A stretch of DNA of 64,000 nt from Cryptomeria japonica (lineage: Eukaryota > Streptophyta > Pinopsida > Cupressales > Cupressaceae). Numbering within the stretch: position 1 is the stretch's first letter; each line of letters starts with the position of its first letter. Of the stretch, positions 1 to 13,099 are shown one piece after another. A program made the position numbers and the translations under genes. The notes below the pieces were generated by a model. The model saw only the letters and a list, made by a program, of their open reading frames with translations, was not told the DNA's origin and did no database searches. The stretch is taken from the NCBI RefSeq assembly GCF_030272615.1, contig NC_081406.1, forward strand, positions 266,899,692 through 266,963,691, given 5' to 3'.

Positions 1-847
1 CACCAATTTGAGGAGGAGCTTGTTGCATGTATGGATGATACTGATCGTAGACATGTCCATATGGAGGTCTATATTGATGCGGCATATAGGGAGCACTTGG
101 CATGGCTTCATGTTGAGGAACCCCATATCTATTTTGTGCATATATACCATATTCAATAGGCATTTCATTTTCCATTGTGTTGCCCCCAAATTTGACATGA
201 GGTTTCCTTATGTCCAAATTTTGAGGATGCCTTTGAGTATCCACTTGTTTTGATTGATCCATAGCTTGAGCATGTGATTGAGCATATCTATCTGCATAAG
301 GCTTCCATAATGGTCTTCGAAGGTAAGTATCATATGTTTGAGCTTGTGTATGTGGAATTTCTGGTTTTTGAAGCAAAGCTGAAGGTGATTCAGGTACCAT
401 ATTCGGTCCTCTATTTCCTCCACTATTTGGTCTCCTTTGATCCATGTTAGAGTGAGTTTGTTGTGAGGGTCAATTTTCCATAAGTTGAGACATGTCAAAG
501 TCATGAGGTATTTTAGCTCCACTTTGTGCCATCATGTGTAGAAAGTACTGTCTATCCCTTCTCATTATCTCTTCAACCAATCTATTGAAATGAGGATTCA
601 TTATGGATTCTTCTACATCTGCTGATTGTATTGAAAAGTTGTCCACATTGTCATTGTGTGTAGCATTGTTGTTTGTAGTGTCTGTGTTTTCCACATTTGG
701 ATTGTTTCTATAAACATCCATGTCAGGTAATGTAGTGTGCTCAGGATTGAAAAATAAATCATTGTCATACTCATAAGAACTCATGTTTGTGGATTCTTGA
801 GCTTCTTTAGCTATTCTCCTAGATTTTTGAAGGCAGGTTTCAACCAT
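1..847 (-). pseudogene. Element A gag-like N-terminal region, partial, one in-frame stop
   Basis: A minus-strand frame starts at ATG 847 and reads through one TGA (near 472) to the left edge, so about 280 codons are visible. The first 125 residues are polar, rich in Asn and Asp, with a conserved-looking segment ending in HDFDMSQLMEN. After the stop the same frame continues with a Pro/Gln/Tyr-rich stretch (QPPYGH-like and HAQAMDQ-like motifs). Polar, Pro/Gln-rich N-termini are usual for gag of large plant gypsy elements. No capsid or zinc-knuckle domain is visible in this part. Position directly downstream of an LTR, primer-binding site and leader supports gag. I do not recognise a named family. 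Confidence 0.6.
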
Positions 848-3051
848 GAACTAGGTGTTTGAGCTAGATGTGAGAGACTAGATGAAAAATGAAAAGAGTA
901 TGGAAGACCAAGAGCTGTATGGAGTGTAAATGAATCTTGAGGTGTACTTGCAATGTCCAAAGTGTAAGACCAAGTATGTAAGTAGTAGAGTAGGTGTGAC
1001 TTCCAAAGAGATGATTGTTTCTCTTGATGAGGTAAGTTGACCTTGACTCTAAGTAAGACCAAATGAGACCCAAAGGTAAGAAACCTTGATGAGGGACCAC
1101 TTAGCAAAGTGTAGTTGTATGTAGTGTGTTGAAAGAGTATAGTGAGGACAAGCAAGTGACCTTTTTGACTCAAGTTTAGACAAGTATGAATGTAAAATGA
1201 GATGTGAAGCAATGATGGACTGTATGAGACCTTAGAACAGGTTGAATGCTAGATGAAACCTGAAGAGACAACCTAGGAAGCTCAAATATTTCGAAACTGA
1301 TTTCCTTTGTTTGCTGGACTGTAAAAATTTTCAATTCTGGACACAGACGCTTCTGTATACTTCACAGACGCGATTCCCAGACACAGACGCTTCTCTATTA
1401 GACACAGACGCTGATAAAAACACAGACGCTATTCTGCCCTTCACATACACGCTTAGATGACCCAGACGCGGTTAAAACAGATACAGATGTGTTTCTGTAA
1501 ACTTCGTGCAATTTTTCCAATCTGTGAAGTTGTTTTGTTGTGACCAAATCCGACTGTTTGACTGTTTTTCCGTGACAAGAGGACACAATGTTGATGAGGA
1601 CTCAATGTTTGCAAGTGTTTAGACTCCAAAAGTGTGTTGTTTGATGTAAAATGTTTTGCATACACTTGAAGACACAAAAGACATAATGTTTTGTTGTTTG
1701 GTCTTGAATGTTTGAGTGTTTAACATAAGACAAGCACAATTCTTATGGTTGGCCAAGACAATAGTTGTTGATCCCACATAGGGTTTTACCCCCGAGGCTA
1801 CGCTATTCAGAGCGAATACTTAGATGCTTGACCTCACTGGCTCCACCCTCGGCACTCACTTCTCGGGTCAGCCAAGCATCAGTCCCCATGAAAACTCCCC
1901 ATGGCGAACTTTGTATCTCTACTAAGAACCGTATGTGTGTGGGCCACTACCAGAGGTCCGACCTCCTGCCTCAACAACTAAAAGGATTTGGGCTTCTAAA
2001 ACAAAAAGGTGCTAGTAAGGGCATCCGCTTGTGTGGCCATACATGCGGCACTTTCAGCTCTGTAAATATAGAAGGCTCCCAGCCGGTAGGGGTTACACCC
2101 TACAAATGATCAAATAAATTTTATCAAACGGGTTTATGGGGAGACATAGTGTCGGTATGAACTAATCAGCACATGTTATTCATAGTTTTCACCATGAATA
2201 CATTTGATTATAGTGGTTCGGATGAGGTGGGTTTTCCTCGCTACCACTTGGGTTGTTCTCTTCTCACTAGTAGTCCTAATGACCACACGGGAAGACAGGC
2301 CCTTTAAAGATTAAACAAAAAGAGCCTATTGCTCAAGACACAAAAGACAATGATTCAATTTTTAGTGCACCAATGGAAGTGTTTGCTAATCTATGACAAC
2401 AAGGCACACAACAAAATTACAAAACCCTAGCTAAGGCCCTGCAACAAAATTTGTTAGTAGTTTGGATTGTTTCAAATGATCACCCCTTCCTGCAAGCACA
2501 CAAGTTAGGTAAATTTTAGAAAACCCAAAAGACTTTGTGAAAAAGGGGCCTTCAACAAAAACGTTTTTGCTTCCGAAACAAGCTGCACAAACTTAGTTAG
2601 CTAGATCTGAAAGGGTTAGTCCAAAAATAAACCAGATCTGAAACCCTAAGTACAAAATCTGAAAATTGAACCAAAGAAAATTTTAAAATTTCAAAACAGT
2701 AAAAACACAGACGCTGCTATACCAGACACAGACGCGTCTGTATGACATAGACGCGGTTCTGTGATGCACAGACGCGGTCAGAACACACAGACGCCTCTCT
2801 CGGACACAGACGCAATCAGAAGAAACACAGACACGCTTCGGAAACACAGACACCCCTTTCAGAAACCTGCAAAATAAAATTTAGCAAAAGCACAGACGCG
2901 ATTACAGATTCCATAGACACTCCTGAAACTCAGAGACGCGATCCAAAAGTTCGTAGACGCGGAAAAACCTAAAATGTCGTCGAAAAATGTCCGATTTGCA
3001 ACTTCAAAAATGCAAAATCTGCAACAAGAAGGTTAAATGCAAAGGGACAAG
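848..3051 (-). other. Element A untranslated leader with ACAGACGC word arrays and a GC-rich block
   Basis: No convincing coding frame lies between the primer-binding site and gag. Two patches (2703-2970 and 1341-1480) contain about fifteen scattered copies of the plus-strand word ACAGACGC and variants. Between them, about 1740-2310 is a GC-rich, better-preserved block. It shares CACTCACTTCTCG (1853-1865) and CACTGGCTCCACC (1835-1847) with the reverse complement of the element B leader (28914-28947). The block may be a conserved RNA structure or leader signal; that is inference. Confidence 0.55.
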
Positions 3052-3070
3052 GGTCCCACCAGGCGTGCCA
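3052..3070 (-). other. Primer-binding site of element A
   Basis: In element sense this is TGGCACGCCTGGTGGGACC, separated from the LTR end by TTT. Element B has the same motif with a few changes (27429-27447) and element M a more divergent form (54148-54164). The position immediately internal to an LTR fits a tRNA primer-binding site. The tRNA species was not determined. Confidence 0.75.
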
Positions 3071-3073
3071 AAA

Positions 3074-3844
3074 TGTTTATGGTGAAAATGGATAACAATA
3101 ATAACAATATTGAAAGGCTAAATGAATCCAACCACTAAACCCTAGCCTAACAATCAACAAAGATCCACCATAACATATGAAGATTACCTAAGACAATGCA
3201 AATAACTCAAAATCACAAAGATTATACCATCACATGTCCAATAGGGTTTTGATCTCCATTCTTCCTATCTCCATTGATCTTGCTTGATATATTTGCTCTC
3301 AAATTTTTATATGCACAAGAGCTCAACAAAGAACGGAATGTGGTTGCAAGTAGGATCGTAGTGTAGCCAAGTCTTCAAGATTAGTCATTAGGGTTTGACA
3401 ATGAAGGAAGCATCTCCTTAAATAGAAGACACAATATGAAATGGAGGGTTAAGATTGAGAGGTGTAAAAAGAGAGGTCGGCTAGGATTAGAGGGTAGGTA
3501 GAAGAAATAGTAAAATAATGAAAGAGGTAGGTAGTGTAGGAATTAAGAGATGAATGACATGTGTCATGTGTAGAAAAAGCTAATGAATTAATTAAATAAA
3601 TAAAGATTTATTTAATTAATAGAAGAAGTAGGATAATTAAATAAATAAAAATATTTATTTAATTTAGGAAAAGGATAATTTAAATAAATAAATGTATTTA
3701 TTTAAATGAGAAATAAGGCTAGAAGAGGATAAATGAATTAATTAAATAAATAAAGATTTATTTAATTAATAGAAGAATTAGGCTTAGATAATTAAATAAA
3801 TAAAATATTTATTTAATTAGACATGACAATTTTAGGTGTCTACA
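3074..3844 (-). repeat. 5' LTR of element A (771 bp)
   Basis: In plus orientation it runs from TGTTTATGG to GTGTCTACA. In element sense the first 250 bp are a cluster of AT-rich imperfect palindromes of the form TTAAATAAATAAA...TTTATTTAATTAA, repeated at least four times between about 3590 and 3820. A TATA-like run (TCTATTTAAGG in element sense) lies near 3415-3430. The other LTR is outside the window, so its age cannot be estimated. Confidence 0.8.
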
Positions 3845-6800
3845 ATTTCTTTATAAATGAACTCCACTAACTATCATGAATATTAACAATCACAAAGTTT
3901 AACTAGGGCCCACCTCTTGTTTTCAACATTACCATTTTCTTTTACAAAAATAAAATAAAATAAGTTATCCCTGTAATGGAAACTAAAACAGAGTTACATT
4001 TTCTAATATAAATTATACATTACAAATTCCATTTAGCCGGGGCCCACTAAAATAAATAAATGATCTTACTCCTGTAAACATTTTCCTACTACTTTCCAAA
4101 ATTAATGGAGGTATTTTTCTTTGCTTCAAGTGCATATAGTCATGTTCAGACACAAGGCCACTTTAAGAAGGAACTAATTGAGAGGTATAAGCTACAGGTG
4201 GAGGAAAAGGCTATGTGATTTAAGATCAGACCTTAAGCATATGTATTTCATCCTTAGGATACAGATTACATGGCAACCACTACATACTAATGATTTACAC
4301 CTGTGCTCGAGTAGGTAATAAAAGGAGCCCTCCATAGGAGTGAAAGGATAGATATATATTTACCCCCTTTTTCCTTGACGTTTCATTGTTACGTCAGAGC
4401 TTTATCTCCTTCAGATATTTTGCAGGGAAGTTGGGCCATTAATTCGCTGCCCTAAAATATATAGCACTAGACACAATCCTAGCCGTTGTCTTTACAAGGG
4501 AGTCTATGGCAGATGGTGGACAAGAGATATGGATTGATGCCCTAATGTTCACTACACCATTTGTCAGAAAGATAAAAAAAGAAGAAGGGTGTTGATTTGA
4601 GGGACATCACCAAAGTTTCCAAGAGGGCACACTTGTCTGACCCGATCAGATTGGACAATGGAGAGGACTGAGAAAACCAACCCCCCCCCTTTTTTTTAAC
4701 ACGATTTTTCCTCTACAATCCAATATTTCATTTACATAAAGATCTATTTCTTTTAGATAAAGATCTATTTGTTAAATAAGAACATTTCTGAAAGCATAGA
4801 AAGATGGACTCTATAACTGGTTATCGTTGCCAAAGAGAGTCTTAGCAGCCTCGCCCTTCCCAACTAAGCCAAAACCAAATGCATTTTTGGGAGCCACTTC
4901 AAAATACTTCATGCTGGGAGCCACTGAAGAAGTAGAAGGAGAGAGATTTTTAGATTAAGAGAATCCCCCCTCTTTCTAATCTGCTCCAACCCTTATCCCT
5001 CTGACATTGTGGTTACCTCCTTTGAAGGTAAAGATTTTTCTTATTTAATAATTTTCTTTCCTCTTTAAAACATATGGAAGCTTTTTGTTAACAAAGCTTC
5101 TTTCTTTCTTTTATTATTATTATTATTAAAATATGAATAAATTAAACTCTATTTAAATTCATAAATACTTTTAAAGTATATTAATTAGTTTTCATTTATT
5201 AAATATATACCCATATATATTAGTTTGTAAATATGATTTAATTATTATTATAATTTCTTATTTTATTAAATTTATAATTTTAAGAAATCAAATATTAAAA
5301 ATCATTCATAATAAATTTAATCACTAATTAATAATTTAAAATAATTCTTTGTTTATCTTTCTTATCCTTCTATTGAATACTATCAACAATAAGTTAATAT
5401 TCGGATAGGGATAGTTACCAAATGGTCGTTCTATAAGTATGGTAATCTTTAAATATATAAAATTATCTATATTGATTAAGATATCAATTACCTTGTTTTC
5501 ATTCATGAAAAATTTCAGTACCATAATACCTCATTGTTCATACTAAGTGAGAGGGGCGTCAGAGGACGTTTCCCCCAAGTCCCCAAGTTTTGGAAGATGT
5601 CCCCCTACAGGGGATGCAAGTTTTGGGGGGAACATGTCGAGCCATGGAACACTACTCTTCACCATCCTTAAAAAACTCCACAACATGTTTTTCACTATTC
5701 AAAATCATTTTCATATGAAATTTTCTTAGCATTATGTTGTGGCAAAGAGGAATGAAGTTACCTGTCTATTTTGTGCCACAAATTCTAGTAGGTTTTGCCA
5801 CATTTTGAACATTATCACAAAGATATAGATCTTAAACTTTGGTTAATACGTTCATATGAATGTTACAACCTTCTAAACTCTTCAAACTACCTATATATCC
5901 CATAAAAAACATATTGTTAAGATACCTTTGCACAGATCAACTTTGATGATCTTTGAGGATATCTTCAAACTCCTTGTAACTTCTTTCTAATGATATCGTT
6001 CATGGAGTCTTCCATAATCTTTGTGGGAAACCTATATGAATGTATAGCTCTTCATAAAACATGATGATCTCTCCTTTGATGTTGAATGTTATTTAAGCCT
6101 TAGAAGTGTTATGATGGCATTTTTAAAAGATTGCCACTTATTTAATTATGCTCTTTATAGGGTCTTGACAAGAACTTAATCACTTTGTATACTATCCTTT
6201 TCTTGAAGTTTCCCACCTTACTTTATGACTATCATCTAACAACAATGAATAACAATTTCATGAATAGGTACACTATCTTCTTAAGGTGGTGAATAGGCTC
6301 TTAGGGTTTTGACATTTTGAACTACCCCAATAGCTCTCAAAATCATTGTTTTATCCATACATAGGTTCTTAGACCTTCTAAATAAGCTCCACAAGAAAAT
6401 AAATATTATTGTGACCTAATAGAGATATTGGTTGGTTGAAGTAGATAAAAAAATGGAAGAGTAGGTTCAAACTTGCATTCCGTGTAAATCAATCCACAAT
6501 CTATTGAATCAAGAGCTTGAAAATGACCTGAAAACGCTAGATGCTTTTTCTTTGTTTTATATCTCTATATTATGATATGGATAGAAGTTAACATGACAAA
6601 TGAAGACTCAAAGGAAAGATACACTGAATGATGTTAAATGATATTGTCACAATGATACGTGCAACTATGGGAATCTTCTTAAACGATAGTAGAAATAAAA
6701 TCGTTTCTAGCCCTATCTTGGACCCACTTTCAGTCAAGCTATAAGTATAAGCTCTTGGCTTGCAATTGGGCATATTTAATTTTTGCTTTTGTCCTTCACA

Positions 6801-7394
6801 TCATCCATAGTGTTTGTAGTATCTCCATGGCATATGCATGTCTGGAAAGACCATAATTTATCTTGACTATGCACTATTGAAGGAAAAAAGTTGCAACAAA
6901 TTTTATTTGTAGACTCCACCAGATTATCTTTGCAAACAAATATTGCTTGCATAGATTCTCTAAGTTCATCTTTGATATCATGGAACCATAAATTAACAAG
7001 ACAACAAAAACTCTAATGATTTCTTTGAACTCTATGGAACAAACAATTCAAAGACGCTATTTATGAAACCTTCAACCTTTTCTATGAGTGTGGACTCTAT
7101 ACAAATCCCATTAGACTTCTTATGAACCACATTCAATATGAATGAATTCTATTGTCACTCAATGATCATCTGCATCCATCACAGTTAGCTGGAAGAATAT
7201 AGCATTCACCATGAAAAAGCTACTGATCATGATTACCTGCTTGCCTATGGTTTCAAGACCCCATGAATATAGTCCTCCATTACTCATCAAAAGTGTACTC
7301 AAACATGATACTTGTTGATGATAGCTTTGTGAAAATTCAGGAGCATTTGATCTTGGAAGCAAGTGATCTGTAGACAAGCTAGATTTGCAACACG
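3845..7394. other. No gene seen; AT-rich spacer
   Basis: Only short, low-complexity frames are present. There is a C9/T8 homopolymer junction near 4681-4698, a strongly AT-rich stretch at 5040-5530, and a short GGGG/CCCC-rich patch at 5550-5640. None of the translations looks like a known family. Confidence 0.6.
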
Positions 7395-8440
7395 ATATTC
7401 CAAATGTCTAAGATTGAAATTTTATGTTTATACATATTTATCATGAGCATAGACATAAACTTTACACTCTAATTTATTTATCTTTTGAATTTAAGTGCAT
7501 ATAAGATGAAGGTGCAAGAATGGTAGTAAATATATGAGACAACAAAGGTTGTTTTATAAATAAGTTAGTCTTACTTGAAATAGAGTGATAGGGAATATAC
7601 ACATGACCATGGTTGCAGTAGAATAAGGAGTAGAATAAGAAATGTGAGAGGGTATGGAATGAGATATGGAGTTATTAATAGAACAAGTGATGTAATGCAT
7701 GATGACAGCGGGTGTTGGGATTCCATTAGAATGAAAGAAGAAGTATTAGTAGTGGAGGTGGAAATGTTAGAAGCAATACTAATAAGGATCATGTGTAGTT
7801 ATAGCTCATTAATAGGGATAATATAAAAAGTAAGTGAAATGATAGTAGGATGAGAGGAGGGAGGAGTGTATGCATGAAGTTTAAGATGGCAAGTGTGTAT
7901 AAGGAAATATTTTTTTCATAGTAGGAGGAACAATGAAATTAGGTGGCATTCCATATTTAAACAAATAAAATTGAAGGAAAGTTGAGAAGAGGATTGACCA
8001 TTTGAAAAATTAGGATTATTCTTAGTGTTACTGCCTTGAAGTAGCTTCCCCCCAAATGACTTACTAGGCAATAATTCATGAAAAACTTGAGCCAAAATTT
8101 CAAGACTATCCACTTTACCTAAACGAGAAATTTCATGAGAGAATTGTTGTTATTCCAAATGTCCTTCATGATCAATAATTTCAACTTCATGCATAATATT
8201 AGTGGTAACAATAGTTGTGCTCATGAGAACATCATTAGGGACACCATTGTCAATAGATTAGGGGTATTTGAGGATTTAAACACGATCATAGAACCCTTTA
8301 AGGATATATTTAAGGTCTAATATAAAATTAGAAAAGTCAACAAGTAATAAAATTTGAAATAAATCAACAAATAAAACTCTATATTGTATAAGAAAGTTGG
8401 ATTCGCCAATAAATATAAGAAAAAATCATCACTTAGCACA
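7395..8440. repeat. Direct repeat, copy 1 (about 1.0 kb)
   Basis: This segment aligns by eye over its whole length, in the same orientation, with 15632-16890. Shared blocks include TTTTGAATTTAAGTGCAT, GATGGCAAGTGTGTATAAGG and GACTATCCACTTTACCTAAA. Divergence is substantial with many small indels, and copy 2 has about 150 extra bp near its right end. No coding frame is preserved in both copies. Neither copy has clear TG/CA ends, so an LTR identity is not supported. Confidence 0.7.
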
Positions 8441-11329
8441 GTAGTTATGGAAACATCTAATAAATTGCAGTGAAATATTATGAAACAAAAGACATAATGT
8501 AATGATGGAAAGAAAGAAGAAAAACATGGTGCCAAGCAATGCATGGTCCCCTTTGTGAAGGAACGTTAAGGTAGGTTTTGCTCAATGTGAATCTACTTAA
8601 TTTTACAAAGTTGTTTTTTATATTTGTACATTCTTAATTTCAACCACATCTGTGGTTGAGAGTTTTACATTAGATCTACAAAATTGTTTATTATTTGAGT
8701 TTGAAATTTTTTCGACAAGAATTCAAAATCAATTGGTATTCATTCTATCAAAATCGTTTCGGATAAAATCTTAATTTCATATTTCATGATGTTAAGACTT
8801 TGTATTCGGCAAAAGTTGATCCATGGTAGATACATTCTATGATGTCTGGGAATTAGCTACTTTTTATTTTGGTTAGAGAGTTTAATAACAAATTTATAGA
8901 ATCGTTTAGCTATTTCATACGAGAGTACAAGTCTTAGGTGGAATTTTTTTTCACTGGAAGTTAGAACTGATAAATATCCACTACACCATAGTCTATTAAG
9001 ACACGATCCTAAACTCATCTTTTATTATGTTGAAACCTTACACTCAATACGATTTAATGTCTAGTAAACTTTTTAACATGCTCCACGTGAAATACTTTTG
9101 ACCCGGAGCTATGAACTAGTGAGGCCACAACTAGGGGACCTCATCCCCATACTTCACTTGTTCAAACCCACGAGCACAACGGCCCAGTGGAGACATAAGA
9201 CCTACGAGCACAATGACCCGGCAGGGGTTTGAAGCTTGATGGCTGCTTCACCAACAAAATATTTTAACCTCGACACTACATGCACGAAAACTTCCAATCT
9301 AAATTCTTATTACGACTGAAACTCATCATTTATTTTTCCACCATGATCTGTGCTGAATATTCACACTTCCTTTTTGCCATTGCTCTAGTCATGGTTTGCA
9401 TGGTGGGGTTCACATTGATTTAATTGTTAACTATTTGTATTAGCTGTCTATCTGTGCTGGTCACTATCCTTACTACGTGCACTGTTATGCTTAACCACAT
9501 CTTTGTTCTCCACATGCTTTTCTATTATTAAAAATTATGCAGTCGGCGTACAAATATTTGTATATATAGCTCGCAGGGCACACTACAACCACAACATTTT
9601 ATTAGAATTTCATTCATAATGATTGTTATCAACATACCTGATGGATCATCCCCGGGAGACATTACTTAGAATATAAATGTATTATTAAAAAAGTGCTAAG
9701 ATAATTGCGCGCGTCATAGTGAAAAGGAATAATCACACCCTGATATAATTAAATAAATACATATAAATAAGTATAAATCAGTTTAGATAATAGGATTGGC
9801 ATAAATCTAAATAAATGTAGATAATAAATTAAACTAAAAGTACTGTTTATTCTTCATCTTGGTTTTCTCTTGACCATCTTCCAAGCTTTGTTTTTCTCTT
9901 TTTAATTTTTTTTTTTTTTTTGATACTTGATCATTAACTATTCTTGGTGACATCTTCATTCAAAATGGCAATAGCAGAGTCAATAACTGTCTTAGCTAGG
10001 TCCTCTTCATAATAGCTTCCTTGTCCTAATTATCTTAGCTAGGTCCTCTTCGTAATAGCTTCCTTGCCCTTAGGATAATTGGGAGCCTTCTCATTTCTAA
10101 CTTTTCTTTAAGAGATACTAAAATATCTTTAGGGGTTGAATCAGGGGACTTATCCCTTTTTTTCGTTTCCTAAAAATCAAACATAAGAGTCTTAACAAAA
10201 GTCGGGGCCTCCATCCTTTTAAAAGAGGGAGAGTCTCTAGTGAAAAACATTATGAGGACCATCACTAAATGAAATTGTCTATTTACTCATACTAGCAACA
10301 CTAGGGTTATAATCAAAAGTACTAGAATGTAAAAGATAAAAAACAAGCTAGGATTTTTGGTCATAAAAGGATACACTAGTAATTGCTTAATAGATATAGA
10401 GGGGTTTTTAGTAGAAGGGCTAACTTGTAATTGCTTAACCAACATAAAATGTTTTCTTTCATTGGGATTAATAGTAGGGGATAGGTTAAGGATAGAACTA
10501 TACAGGGAAAAAATCAAACCTTGGTGCAAACGAGGGTAGACACCCTTGTTAATACACTTCTATATAAAGATAACAATAGAAAAAGAGAAATCTTATCAAA
10601 TATCCATGTCACAAATGGTCCAACAAATGGAAAGGATACTTGTGGATAGGTCCAAACCTACCCTCTACTGTGAAATATTTCATTAGATGGAAGCTTACTA
10701 GATGCCACAACATCAGAACAAATTTTGTGTTATAACCATTATGGTGGCTTGAATTCGATTGACCGTCTTCTAGGAATGATTCTATATGCTTTTGGTAGCT
10801 AGTTTTTTTAATCCTTTGAAATTTGCCCCCTCATAGCGAAGGCCTATGGCTTGGGCAGCATGATTCACCAATGAAAACATGACCTTTCTTCCAAGAGTTG
10901 ACAAATTTGGTAGTTAGAGAGTTGTCATGAACCCACATGGAAATGAAGAAAGCAATTAAACCACCCTATTCAAATATATTCCAAAGATCAATATTTTTCC
11001 TTAGCAAATGCATGACACCAAGTCAAATCTAAGTCTTTGACCACCCATGATAGCTTTCAAACCTAAAGGAATAATGAGATCCTCAATGTCACTTCCCTCA
11101 TAATAATATTCACAGCTCAAGATTTGAAATATTTAGTCTTTTGTACAATTAACCAAGTATTTATTAAACCTTAAGTTAAAAAAGATTTAAGATAATTAAT
11201 CCCCAATGCAAAGCAATACTTAGGTCCAAATGATCAACACAACTTAGATTCAAAATAATTGAATTTATGTGCTTTTACCATCCTACTAAGAGTTCTTATA
11301 TGTATGTTGCTCATTCTTGATAGGATCTA
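8441..11329. other. No gene seen; spacer with a 43-bp tandem duplication
   Basis: A 43-bp unit beginning CTTAGCTAGGTCCTCTTC is duplicated at 9991-10033 and 10034-10076. A poly-T run lies near 9906-9921. At 9160-9230 a short phrase, ACGAGCACAAYGRCCC, occurs twice. Minus-strand translation of 10840-11100 could be divergent LINE-associated sequence, but I cannot place a domain there. Confidence 0.5.
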
Positions 11330-11449
11330 TTTGACCAGGTATTAATTAGAATTTCTTTAACTCTAGGTGATAAAATTCCCCAACTGTAGATTAATATCTC
11401 CAATTTTGATGATGACAACCTAGATAAACAAAAGAATCTATACCCTTAT

Positions 11450-11790
11450 TTCTTTCTTAGAAGGTGTAATTCACTTCTAAATTAAAAAAACTATGCTTTA
11501 ATGATCTAATATCTTCAATATTATCATGGATTTTCCAAGGAGGGTATTGGAAATTTTGAACTATATCAATTATAAACTTTGAATATCTTTCAATTTAAAA
11601 TTTATGAAAACCAAGAGAGAGAGAGATCTCTTAATTCCCCACCAAATAGGTAAGTTTCAACTTCATTATTAGTACTACAACCAATGTACTTTCAACCATA
11701 TAACCTCTTTCATCTCTTACGACACCACCTACAATAGCTTGGCTAGGGTTGTCTTTAGAGAACCCATCAAAATTAAAAAAAAAATTATCC
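11450..11790 (-). pseudogene. LINE RNase H domain remnant
   Basis: Minus-strand translation of 11780-11690 reads FDGFSKDNPSQAIVGGVVRD, which fits the plant LINE-type RNase H start (an Asp followed by G.S..NP....GG..RD). The sequence following to about 11450 is degenerate with stops. It lies downstream of the reverse transcriptase in the same element. Confidence 0.65.
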
Positions 11791-13099
11791 CTTTTGAGGT
11801 CTCTTTCACTTAGTATGCTTTATGATAAGATGTTTTGTATTATTAACCTTATGGAGGTTATTAGAGATTTCCAAGATTTTACTAACTTTTAATCTAAAAA
11901 TGAAGGGAAACTTATTTGGAACTCCAAACTTAACTACATTCACCTTTTCCTAAATAATGTTCTTAATACTTCGAAACACCTCTTTAATGTCTTGTTCTTA
12001 TCTATTAATATTATTTTGTTTTTTTGTTTTTTCTAGATACCCCAATCGATGAGAAGAGAGGTTCAATTTCAAATCTCTTTGACGATAATATGCTTGAAGG
12101 GGGAGTTATTTGCCCAACTTCTAAAAAATTCATTAAAGATAGTAGGTCCAATTAACATCAAACTTTATTAAGGCCTCCCTAAATATCCCTTGCAAAACTA
12201 TAATGCAAGGAAAGATGATTGGCAAATTCTTCCTCAAATATCACAAGATGTCTCTATTGTCTAGCTAGAAACCTTGTTTATTGATATTATCAAGAAAATA
12301 TTTTTTCATGAGAAGCATCCCACCACAAGTAACTAAATTTAGGAATTAACCTATAATTCTAGATCAAGCCATTAATAAAAATTAGAAGGGATAGTCTCAT
12401 TAAAAATCATGTTGTAAGCAAAATCCATAGAGAAATAGAGAGGGGATGGGGAATCCAAACCAATTTACACTCCTTAGAAAAGTTAAGAAATTTGCAATAC
12501 CAAACAACCTATAAAAAATATCAATAAGATGTTCTCTATCGATCACTTAGAGTGTGATTTATTTTAACTTAAGAGCTTGACCACCCAGTTCAGGAGAGCT
12601 CCACTTAACCTTTTCCATCAAACTATAAAAATGATGAAAAGAACAAAGAGGGAGATATTCCTATCATTTTTCTAACCAATAGTTGAATCTTTTTCCGTTT
12701 CCCCTCCTCCATTTTAGCCTTGTTTAAGTGAAAACTTGATTTTCTAAAATATTGTTTCAAATCACATAACCTCTAAAAGGACGAGAAAAGATTTTAACAA
12801 CATTGATCATTGTTTTTAAATACTTAACTCTAAACATCAAAGCCCAATCTTTATTGCTTATTAAAAAAATCCAGCCAACTTTGGATGACAGACCTTTATT
12901 AAAATTTTAAAGCCTCCTAATACCCAAACCTCCATTCCTCTAGGTTTTATAAATAGTTTTTCAAATAATAAAAGGAGTTCTTTTCTTTTCTTATATTTTT
13001 CTCAATCTACTCAACTCTTTTGATCATAAAGTGAGGATTTTAAGTAGGGAGATATAATAAATAGGAATATTTTATAAGAAGGCTCTAGGAAGCTAATAC

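Larger units (their letters stand above)
1..3844 (-). mobile_element. Element A: 5' part of a Tat-like Ty3/gypsy LTR retrotransposon
   Basis: On the minus strand the order is LTR (3844 to 3074), TTT spacer, primer-binding site (3070 to 3052), a leader of about 2.2 kb, then a gag-like frame running off the left edge. The LTR has TG and CA ends and opens with TGTAGACACC in element sense, a common start for plant gypsy LTRs. Assignment to the Tat-like group is inferred from LTR, primer-binding-site and leader style shared with elements B, M and P, because no pol lies inside the window. Confidence 0.8.

Noticed and set aside
1765-2109. 114-codon plus-strand frame with cysteines and basic residues
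   Set aside because: It lies antisense in the GC-rich part of the element A leader; GC richness explains the open frame, and nothing in the translation resembles a known domain.
4681-4698. C9-T8 homopolymer junction
   Set aside because: Could be a sequencing or assembly artefact or a simple repeat; no function supported.
5547-5729. 60-codon plus-strand frame in a G/C-run patch
   Set aside because: Composition-driven frame with no recognisable motif.
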